DNA from: Candidatus Aenigmatarchaeota archaeon
Lineage (GTDB): Archaea > Aenigmatarchaeota > Aenigmatarchaeia > GW2011-AR5 > JACRAC01
Assembly (NCBI GenBank): GCA_016187395.1
Contig: JACPJV010000006.1
Coordinates: 1-62,344 of the forward strand
Direction of reading: 5' to 3'
DNA length: 62,344 bases
Below are positions 42,895-49,174 of this stretch, piece by piece. The position numbers and the translations under genes are program-made. Position 1 is the stretch's first letter. The number at the start of each line of letters is the position of its first letter. A model generated the notes under the pieces. It had not been told where the DNA came from. It ran no database searches and worked only from the letters and a program-made list of their open reading frames with translations.

Positions 42895-43307
42895 TTATAA
42901 TCTCCGTTCTTATTGATACCAATATTTTCGTATCCTACTACAATAAAAGAGATGTGGAGCACGAAAGAGCTTCAAAAATAATGCCTGAAATATTTGACGG
43001 GAGGTTCGGTAAACCTATAGTCTCTGATTATATTTTCGATGAGATAATCACTGTCTGCCTTGCACGGCTCAAAGACAAAGAGCATGTTAAGAAAATAGGA
43101 TCTGATATGCTTTCTACGGACATCATCTTCGTCAAGGTCAGTGAAAATGTTTTTTCGGAAGCATGGAAATTCTTCCTTTCGACAGATAAAACTTTCAGCT
43201 TCACTGACTGCACAAATATTGCGCTGCTGAAAATCTATAACATAGATTCCATAGCGACGTTTGATAGTGAATTCAAAAAGGTGAAAGATGTAAAGGTTGT
43301 GCCGTAA
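42891..43307 (+). CDS. vapC: PIN-domain toxin VapC
   Basis: 138 aa, GTG start. 'VLIDTNIFVSYYNKRDVEHE' is the PIN N-terminal motif; 'SDYIFDEIITVCLAR' gives the Glu, and 'FSFTDCTNIALLKIYNIDSI' with 'TFDSEF' the other acidic residues. Cognate of the upstream antitoxin. Repeat R5 begins two bases after its stop. Confidence 0.82.
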   Translation: MIIISVLIDTNIFVSYYNKRDVEHERASKIMPEIFDGRFGKPIVSDYIFDEIITVCLARLKDKEHVKKIGSDMLSTDIIFVKVSENVFSEAWKFFLSTDKTFSFTDCTNIALLKIYNIDSIATFDSEFKKVKDVKVVP

Positions 43308-43308
43308 G

Positions 43309-43406
43309 TTTAATGTGAAACAAGGAAATAATACCGACATGTCCTTGTTTCACAGTATAGTGCACAAGGAATTATTATATCCCGATTTATTCCTTGTAGC
43401 ACTATA
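43309..43406 (+). repeat. Two-hairpin repeat, copy R5
   Basis: GTGAAACAAGGA...TCCTTGTTTCAC, AGTATA, GTGCACAAGGAAT...ATTCCTTGTAGCAC, TATAAA. By eye it is identical to copy R8 (reverse orientation, ~15.7 kb away) and differs from R1 at only a few positions. Confidence 0.88.
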
Positions 43407-43478
43407 AACTCAAAGATCAAACTTCGTTACAAGCCTAGGAAACGCAGAATCTTAGGGTTTTCGTATAAGGGGTGTTAA

Positions 43479-43568
43479 ATGAAATTGCTGATTTTTCTCA
43501 TGATTTTAATTTTCTGTGCCCAAGCTCAAAATATTTATAATGTATTTGATTCATCTATTATCATATGA
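43479..43568 (+). CDS. 29-codon signal-peptide-like leader ORF
   Basis: 'MKLLIFLMILIFCAQAQN...' reads as a signal peptide and ends in a TGA that overlaps the hydrolase ATG (ATGA). It spans the left inverted repeat. It may be a translated leader or a remnant. Confidence 0.3.
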   Translation: MKLLIFLMILIFCAQAQNIYNVFDSSIII

Positions 43569-44364
43569 AAGAAACAAAGGTCTCAATCCTTAACAAACAA
43601 AACGAAAAACTTGTCGGGATAGAAACCGCCCCCTCAATTGAGGAAGAAAAATATCCAACAGTTCTTTTGGTTCATGGTTTTGGCGTCACCAAAGAGGAGG
43701 GTGGAATGTTTGATGAACTTGCAAAGAATCTTGCAGACGCAGAATTTTTGGTTTACAGGTTTGACTTTTCAGGAAGAGGAGAAAGCGAGGGAGACTATAG
43801 TGAAACATCTATATCAAAACAAAAGTCAGATTTAACAAAAATATTGAAATTTGTTAAGTCACAAGAAAAAGTGGATGTTGCAAGAATAGGTATTTTAGCA
43901 CAATCTTTTGGCACATCAGTTACAGTTGCTCTAACTCCCAATGTAAAAACAATCATTCTTATGGGAAGTATTGCACATCCACAAATAGTTTCTGGAAAGC
44001 CCTCCAAATGGGAAGTTTTTGATAAAGAGGGGACCTCAAAAAAAGTCAAACCTAATGGAGAAGTTATCTTCATAAAATCACAATTTTGGAAAGATATGGA
44101 TAATTATAATTTATTGGATTTAATATCCAAAATTGATTGCCCCATATTATTCATTCATGGGTCACTTGATGACAGAGTTCCGCTTTCTGAAATGGAAGAG
44201 TATTTTAAAAATGCAAATGAACCAAAAGAAAAAATAATAATTGAGGGGGCGGATCACGAATTGAGACCTCATAGAGATAAAATGTATAAAATCGTAGTAG
44301 AGTGGTTCAAAAAACAATTAGCTTGAGCTTGGGCACTTATTCTATATGAACGAAAAATCAGCAA
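43485..44364 (+). mobile_element. Inverted-repeat-flanked hydrolase cassette
   Basis: The left end has TTGCTGATTTTTC (43485-43497) and GTGCCCAAGCTCAA (43516-43529). The right end has their exact reverse complements (44352-44364 and 44323-44336) in inverted order, with spacers of 18 and 15 bp. They enclose a single alpha/beta-hydrolase gene of AT-rich composition. An attC-like structure lies just beyond the right end. No transposase or integrase is inside. Confidence 0.65.
43565..44326 (+). CDS. Alpha/beta hydrolase (serine aminopeptidase/esterase-like)
   Basis: 253 aa. 'TVLLVHGFGVTKEEGGMFDE' carries the oxyanion HG motif, 'LVYRFDFSGRGESEGDY' the strand-4 loop, 'IGILAQSFGTSVTVALTP' the nucleophile elbow (Q-S-F-G), 'ILFIHGSLDDRVPLSEMEEY' the Asp and 'GADHELRPH' the catalytic His. 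The gene is distinctly AT-rich compared with its neighbours. Both ends of the ORF lie in or next to matched inverted repeats; the TGA stop is inside the right one. Substrate unknown. Probably horizontally acquired. Confidence 0.87.
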   Translation: MKETKVSILNKQNEKLVGIETAPSIEEEKYPTVLLVHGFGVTKEEGGMFDELAKNLADAEFLVYRFDFSGRGESEGDYSETSISKQKSDLTKILKFVKSQEKVDVARIGILAQSFGTSVTVALTPNVKTIILMGSIAHPQIVSGKPSKWEVFDKEGTSKKVKPNGEVIFIKSQFWKDMDNYNLLDLISKIDCPILFIHGSLDDRVPLSEMEEYFKNANEPKEKIIIEGADHELRPHRDKMYKIVVEWFKKQLA

Positions 44365-44419
44365 CTTGCTCACTATCGTTCGCACCCCGCTGCGCTCTCC
44401 TCCTTTCAGTCGTCGGGTC

Positions 44420-44519
44420 ACTTAACACGGGCTATATGAGAATTTGCTCGGCTCGCAAATTCTCCAAATTTTTCTTCCACTTCGTTCCAGAAAAACTTCG
44501 TATATCCCTAACGTTATGC
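44420..44519 (+). other. attC-like (integron) recombination-site candidate
   Basis: R''-like ACTTAAC (44420-44426, fits RYYYAAC) and R'-like GTTATGC (44513-44519) flank inner arms GGGCTATATGAG and CTTCGTATATCCC. These pair imperfectly with an asymmetric spacer, with internal hairpins GAGAATTTGC/GCAAATTCTC and TTTTTCT/AGAAAAA. This is attC-like in size and layout. It lies between the hydrolase cassette and the stop of aIF6. No integrase is in the window. Confidence 0.4.
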
Positions 44520-44541
44520 CCAATATCCAGTCCCTTTCTAT

Positions 44542-45213
44542 CTATTCCACAAACCCCAGCGCCTCTGCTATTCTCCCAAGCTCCGGGCCGCTGCTTGCGG
44601 ATGATGCGACAAAGCCGGAGCTGTTTGCTATTATGCCTGAGCCTGGATACGGCGAGCCGAACGAGACTGTGCCTATATCTGCTTTGACTGCAAGAACTTT
44701 TTCTATTGCCTTCATTTCACTATTGGTTACCTGCGGATGCAAAAGGCATCCTTTGTTTGTGCACAAAGCTGCTGATCCTATGATGTTTATGTTTGCTATG
44801 GTGGATATTTCCGCATTCAAGCCGCTCACCCTTTCTATATTTTTCTTAAGATGCTTTATCATCGGAGATATGACGATGCCGTTGTCATTTGCGAGGATCA
44901 TGTTTCCTAAAGCTTTCTCTGTTTCTATTTCTACTATCTCAGCCCTGTTTCCAACTGCTTCCGCAATGCTTTTTTTATCGCTGTCAAAAAGAAAGTCCGG
45001 AATGAAAAGCATGGAGGAGTTTCCGGCCAGGAACAATTTCACCAGATCAAGCCCTATTATGGTTGCTTCTCCTGCGTCTGTGCGCAATGTTTTTTCTATA
45101 ATTTCCCTTCTTCTGACCATTTTGCCCATGATGCAGTAGGAATCAGTAGCAAGGCCGTAAAAGCCTATGTTATTATCACCGGCCACATCTGTCTGGGAAT
45201 AAAATTCTGGCAT
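44542..45213 (-). CDS. eif6: Translation initiation factor aIF6
   Basis: 223 aa, full length. 'GDNNIGFYGLATDSYCIMG', 'GLDLVKLFLAGNSSMLFIPD', 'ANDNGIVISPMI' and 'VTNSEMKAIEKVLAVKADIG' follow the five-fold repeat (pentein) of IF6. It binds the large ribosomal subunit and blocks premature joining. The hydrolase cassette ends ~22 bp after its stop codon. Confidence 0.93.
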   Translation of the reverse strand: MPEFYSQTDVAGDNNIGFYGLATDSYCIMGKMVRRREIIEKTLRTDAGEATIIGLDLVKLFLAGNSSMLFIPDFLFDSDKKSIAEAVGNRAEIVEIETEKALGNMILANDNGIVISPMIKHLKKNIERVSGLNAEISTIANINIIGSAALCTNKGCLLHPQVTNSEMKAIEKVLAVKADIGTVSFGSPYPGSGIIANSSGFVASSASSGPELGRIAEALGFVE

Positions 45214-45247
45214 GACTTTAATTGAACGATACGGTTAAAAACAGATT

Positions 45248-45943
45248 TCACACTCTTATTATCCTTTTTGATTTTGGTATGAACCTGCGAAGTTTTGTCT
45301 TGAATTTCTCATAATTATCCTCCTTTGTTTTCACAAAGACTTCCAATTCAACCTCATCTCCTATTTTCATCCCTGTTTTTTCCTGCAAATTGTCATCATC
45401 TATTAATTCTGCCACATCCTCTTCCTGTATACCTACCTCCTCATGAATTATCCAGCACTCCTCGATGAAATTCCTGAAATACAACCTTGCTTTTGCAAGC
45501 CGTGCGTCTATCCACACCCTGCCGTCAAAAAGCACGTGCTGTACCCTTCTTTCTTCTATATCCTCTATCCTTACTGCCTTCTCGAGCTTAACATTAAGAG
45601 TTCCTGGAAACGGCTTGCAGCCTAGAATATGCCTGAGGCGAGGCTCATATCTTTCAACAAGCTCCTTGCCTCTTCCTGTACCGCTGATAACTTTGCCGCG
45701 CAATCTTACTGCTATGCGCTCTTGTTCTTTGGACATTTCTATCGGTATCTGCTCTGACAGTGCGCGCTGCACGGGAAGCTTATCCACTCCTTTTTTCTCG
45801 TTTTGCTCCTCTTCGTGTTTTTCTTCTGTTTTCGGTTCTTCGGAGATTTCTTCCTTGCGTTCTTCCTCCTTTTTAGCAGGCTCCTTGTTTTCTTCGCCCT
45901 TCAGTACAGCTCTTTTGTAACGCTCCAGTTCGTCATCAGCCAT
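45248..45943 (-). CDS. ribK: CTP-dependent riboflavin kinase-like protein (DUF120) with acidic N-terminal extension
   Basis: About 231 aa from 'MADDELERYKRAVLKGEENK'. Residues ~20-60 are a Lys/Glu-rich charged extension. The core has 'VRLRGKVISGTGRGKELVER', 'YEPRLRHILGCKPFPGTLNV' and 'EVELEVFV', matching archaeal CTP-dependent riboflavin kinase (GxVxSGxGxG and PFPGTLNV). This enzyme makes FMN from riboflavin using CTP. The extension is not usual. TATATA lies ~35 bp upstream. Divergent from the zinc protein at 46033. Confidence 0.78.
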   Translation of the reverse strand: MADDELERYKRAVLKGEENKEPAKKEEERKEEISEEPKTEEKHEEEQNEKKGVDKLPVQRALSEQIPIEMSKEQERIAVRLRGKVISGTGRGKELVERYEPRLRHILGCKPFPGTLNVKLEKAVRIEDIEERRVQHVLFDGRVWIDARLAKARLYFRNFIEECWIIHEEVGIQEEDVAELIDDDNLQEKTGMKIGDEVELEVFVKTKEDNYEKFKTKLRRFIPKSKRIIRV

Positions 45944-46032
45944 GAGAAAATATTCTTTACCGCAGATAAAAAACAAATATATACCCTTCCTGACATAATA
46001 ATAGGAGTTCACGGGACACTAAGTGTGGTGCC

Positions 46033-46236
46033 ATGGTAAGCAAGGCAAAACATGTTATTTATGGCAATGGATATCACTGCGATGTCTGCGGCTTTATGTA
46101 CAGAAAAATAACGCATGCACGCTGTTGCGAAAGTTTTTGCAAAAAAAACGGCAAATTCTCTTTAGAGAATGTACGGAAAGCAATAGGAAGGACAGAGACT
46201 CTTCGTAATTCTCTTGAAGCTGAAATAGCGCTTTAA
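46033..46236 (+). CDS. Small zinc-binding protein
   Basis: 67 aa. 'YHCDVCGFMYRKITHARCCE' followed by SFCK gives a CxxC and a CC-x3-C group, a likely zinc site; the C-terminus is a helix 'KAIGRTETLRNSLEAEIAL'. First gene of an operon with prefoldin alpha 24 bp downstream. Possibly ribosome-associated, but not recognised. Confidence 0.65.
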   Translation: MVSKAKHVIYGNGYHCDVCGFMYRKITHARCCESFCKKNGKFSLENVRKAIGRTETLRNSLEAEIAL

Positions 46237-46260
46237 AAACTATTCTGTTCAATTTCTTCC

Positions 46261-46686
46261 ATGACAAAAGAAGAGGACCAGAAGGGATTGCAGAAAAAAT
46301 ATTTGCAGCTTCAGCTGCTGAAGCAGTACGTCACTGCTATGATTGAAGAGAAGGGGAAAATAGAGACAAAAATAGCAGAAAGCGCAGTTACTATGCATGC
46401 AGCAGAAAGCATATCTAATGTGCAGAAGGGTGAGGAATTCTGGGCGCCTCTCGGGTCTGATGCTTACATGCTATCAGACATTGTTGATGTGAAAAATCTT
46501 CTCTTAAACGTTGGTGCGAATGTCTACGTACAAAAAACCATCGAAGAGGCAAATGAGTTGCTGCAAAAGCGAAGAAAGGAGTATGAAGAAGTAAATGAGA
46601 AGATGGGGGCAGAGATTGCAGAAATGGTGCGGCAGATTGAACTGCTCGAGAGACAGGTTCAGGAGATGGCGAAGGAGATAGAATAG
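46261..46686 (+). CDS. pfdA: Prefoldin alpha subunit
   Basis: 141 aa with two long helices forming the prefoldin coiled coil ('QKKYLQLQLLKQYVTAMIEE' and 'EMVRQIELLERQVQEMAKEI') joined by the beta hairpin 'GEEFWAPLGSDAYMLSDIVD' and 'NLLLNVGANVYVQKT'. It forms a hexamer with the beta subunit that passes unfolded proteins to the thermosome. Confidence 0.88.
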   Translation: MTKEEDQKGLQKKYLQLQLLKQYVTAMIEEKGKIETKIAESAVTMHAAESISNVQKGEEFWAPLGSDAYMLSDIVDVKNLLLNVGANVYVQKTIEEANELLQKRRKEYEEVNEKMGAEIAEMVRQIELLERQVQEMAKEIE

Positions 46687-46695
46687 GCGGATGAT

Positions 46696-46941
46696 ATGAA
46701 TTACAAGACAAGAAGGGTCGTGCAGGCTGCGGGCGCTTTGGCATGGGTTGGATCTGTTTTTTTCGGGCTTCCAAGCGTAGTTGGATACCGCATGACAAGA
46801 GGAACGCTTGAAGCCGGATATTCTGAGGGTGAGATAAGAAGAAGAATTTCTGAAGGTTATGGGGAAGGAATGGACACCAAACTTGTTGTGATAAGGGCGT
46901 GGCCTGGCATTGAGGCAGCTCTGTTGTTGCACGGAGAATAG
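46696..46941 (+). CDS. Small membrane protein, unknown
   Basis: 81 aa; one N-terminal hydrophobic helix 'VVQAAGALAWVGSVFFGLPS' then a charged region. Starts 9 bp after prefoldin, same operon. No family. Confidence 0.5.
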   Translation: MNYKTRRVVQAAGALAWVGSVFFGLPSVVGYRMTRGTLEAGYSEGEIRRRISEGYGEGMDTKLVVIRAWPGIEAALLLHGE

Positions 46942-46982
46942 ATATCAGATGCTTTTTTATCGTTTAGCTGCCTAATTTCAAA

Positions 46983-47963
46983 ATGTTCCTTGAGAAGTAC
47001 AAGCCAAAAGGCATAAGCGGTATGATAGCGAACGGGAAGGGGGCTTATGAGATTCTTTCTTTTGTAAAGAACTGGAAGAAAGGATTTGCTGTTATAACCG
47101 GTCCTCCGGGTTGCGGAAAGAGCTTGTCGCTGGAGCTGGTCTCGCAAGAACTTAAATGCGAGCTGATTGAAGGCACGCTAGAAGATGTGGAAAAGGCTTC
47201 GAAAGAGCAGAGCCTGCTTGGAAGAAACAAAATGCTTGCTGTTGACATAGACGAACCTCCTCCATCCTCAATGACGCATAAGCAGTATCTTGATTGCCTT
47301 GAGAAGCTCGCAGAAAAGGCAAGGTGGCCCCTTTTTTTTGTTACCAATGACATTTATCAGGACTCTTTGTGGAGATTCCGGAAGAGATTTCCGGGGATGA
47401 GAATGATAAGGTTCTTCCCCTCCTTTGAGAATGCGCTTTTGCAATTTCTTGGATATGTATGCAAAAGCGAAAGGATCCCCTACGACACGGAGGCTCTTCG
47501 CCTTATTGCGAGAAAAAGCGATGGCGACCTGCGGTTTGCGCTGATTGCGCTAGAAAGCATGCCCAGAATTGCAGTTGAATACTCCGGATCGGTAAGCAGG
47601 GATGGTTTGTACAACATCTATACTGCGCTTGATTCGATCTTTACAGGCGTGAATTTTTCTGAAGATTATGATTCCAATAACATGCTTCAGATAGTTGCGG
47701 AAAACATTCCAAATGTTTACAGCGAAAACCTGCTTGTGCATGCTTACAGGTGCATAGCAATGGCAGAGTGGTTCCAGAAGAAAAGCAAAAGTCACATTTA
47801 CATCCTAACATCCCTTCCAAAGGCTCAAAAGCAGAGAAGGAGCTATATATTTCCCAGGAAAAGTTATGACAATTTCCCCAAAGAAATTTCGCAAAAACTC
47901 CACTGTTCCGCAAAAAAGGTTGTTGCATATAAAAACGTACTTGAAAAGATCGGCGTGTTTTGA
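46983..47963 (+). CDS. rfcL: Clamp-loader ATPase, replication factor C large-subunit-like
   Basis: 326 aa. Begins 'MFLEKYKPKGISGMIANGKG', the RFC-box-I-like start; Walker A 'VITGPPGCGKSLSLELVSQE'; Walker B 'KMLAVDIDEPP'; sensor-like 'PLFFVTNDIYQDSLWRFRKR'; 'LIARKSDGDLRFALIALESM' (SGDLR-type). The fold agrees with the large subunit of archaeal RFC, but it is shorter than usual (~480 aa) and lacks the PCNA-interacting tail. It would load PCNA during replication. Other AAA+ proteins are less likely. Confidence 0.78.
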   Translation: MFLEKYKPKGISGMIANGKGAYEILSFVKNWKKGFAVITGPPGCGKSLSLELVSQELKCELIEGTLEDVEKASKEQSLLGRNKMLAVDIDEPPPSSMTHKQYLDCLEKLAEKARWPLFFVTNDIYQDSLWRFRKRFPGMRMIRFFPSFENALLQFLGYVCKSERIPYDTEALRLIARKSDGDLRFALIALESMPRIAVEYSGSVSRDGLYNIYTALDSIFTGVNFSEDYDSNNMLQIVAENIPNVYSENLLVHAYRCIAMAEWFQKKSKSHIYILTSLPKAQKQRRSYIFPRKSYDNFPKEISQKLHCSAKKVVAYKNVLEKIGVF

Positions 47964-47970
47964 CCAAAAC

Positions 47971-48246
47971 CTATTTCCATAATCTTCTGTTTTCAGAGTA
48001 GTCTGCGATGACTCCGATCAAAACTACCAGAATCAGCGAGATTATGATATAGGTAGGAATCTCTACAGACGGTGCAGCTGTTGGTGAAACCAGAGGCGGT
48101 GACGGTATGGGCGGCGGAGAAGGCAGCCCTGCTTCTAGTTCCAAAGGAGGCGACGGGAGATCCGGGGGTGGTGGTGGGAGCTCCTGCGCATAAACTGCTG
48201 CTGCAAGAACCAGGACTATCACTAATAGCGGCAGGGTCTTGTTCAT
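47971..48246 (-). CDS. Secreted Pro-rich membrane-anchored protein
   Basis: 91 aa. Signal peptide 'TLPLLVIVLVLAAAVYAQ', a Pro/Ser-rich spacer 'LPPPPPDLPSPPLELEAGLP', then a C-terminal helix 'YIIISLILVVLIGVIADYSE'. It lies beside the pilin-like locus and may belong to it. Confidence 0.6.
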   Translation of the reverse strand: MNKTLPLLVIVLVLAAAVYAQELPPPPPDLPSPPLELEAGLPSPPPIPSPPLVSPTAAPSVEIPTYIIISLILVVLIGVIADYSENRRLWK

Positions 48247-48338
48247 TAATATAAAAATAGCAGGTTTCGCTATATAAAGCTTCTCTGACCTGACAATGGT
48301 TTTTGCAAATCTATTATATATCCGGGAGAAATTTAACT

Positions 48339-49169
48339 ATGCGCGGGACTTTTTTAGGGACACTTCTGACGATTCTTTTCTTCATAATCATCATAGGGGC
48401 ATCTTTGTTCGCGATGATATTCTTCTCTTTCTCTTCTGGCGCGCAGGACAACGCTTTATTCCAGCTATTTACCTCGATAAAAGGAACGAGCCTTGGAGGA
48501 GGCCTGTTGCAGTATAGAATCGCAGGCGATCCGGTTACAGACATATCTATACGAACCCTCGCAAGGGGTACTTTGCAAAGTGCAGACGCGAAATCCTTAT
48601 CACTGTACATAGCAAGACTCAGAACAATTTTCAATGATAATCTGAAAGTAAAAATGGATAATTCATTATACGCAACGGGATTTGCCCCTGTATTCTGCGG
48701 AAGTGGCAATTTGATTGCCTACTGCGAGAATGCGGAGAGCGGGTGCTCTTCAGGGAGAATAGGATGCATTGGAAGCGAATGCAACAGCAACGTATGCGGA
48801 GAAGGAAGCGTGTGCTGCAAAGAATTATTCAATGTCCAGACACAAACGTATCAGGAAGAGCCTGAACTGCAGTTGTGCCAGAACAGGAAAGGCATATGTG
48901 AAATAATCGAATGCGCGCCTGGAAGGGGACTGCTGCAAAAGGACGACTCTTGTGCGGTTGCATTATCAAGAGAAAAATCCATGCAGCCTGTGCCGCTGTT
49001 CGGGTTGGAACAGCCGTTTTTGTGCTGCATTCCTTTAGGAAGGGATGAACTTAGAAGAACAGTTGAGAGAAGGGACGAGCCTGTTCTTGAGGTGCCTCTC
49101 TTATCATCGGGCGACCAGCAAAGACCTAGTGGTTACGTAGGGAAAATAGAGATTGTATCAGGTGGGTGA
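48339..49169 (+). CDS. Cys-rich protein with N-terminal anchor, surface locus gene 1
   Basis: 276 aa from the leaderless ATG at 48339 (TTATATA ~25 bp upstream). 'GTLLTILFFIIIIGASLFAM' is an N-terminal membrane helix. The body is extracellular with many Cys ('CGSGNLIAYCENAESGCSSG', 'CIGSECNSNVCGEGSVCCKE', a later CC). Disulfide-rich, probably part of a surface assembly with the next gene, whose start overlaps it via GGTGATC. No family recognised. Confidence 0.65.
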   Translation: MRGTFLGTLLTILFFIIIIGASLFAMIFFSFSSGAQDNALFQLFTSIKGTSLGGGLLQYRIAGDPVTDISIRTLARGTLQSADAKSLSLYIARLRTIFNDNLKVKMDNSLYATGFAPVFCGSGNLIAYCENAESGCSSGRIGCIGSECNSNVCGEGSVCCKELFNVQTQTYQEEPELQLCQNRKGICEIIECAPGRGLLQKDDSCAVALSREKSMQPVPLFGLEQPFLCCIPLGRDELRRTVERRDEPVLEVPLLSSGDQQRPSGYVGKIEIVSGG

Positions 49170-49174
49170 TCAAA

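Noticed and set aside
43410-43480. Complete attC upstream of the hydrolase
   Set aside because: Only a GTTAAAT core-like box is seen; the opposite arm does not pair, so no full site is claimed.
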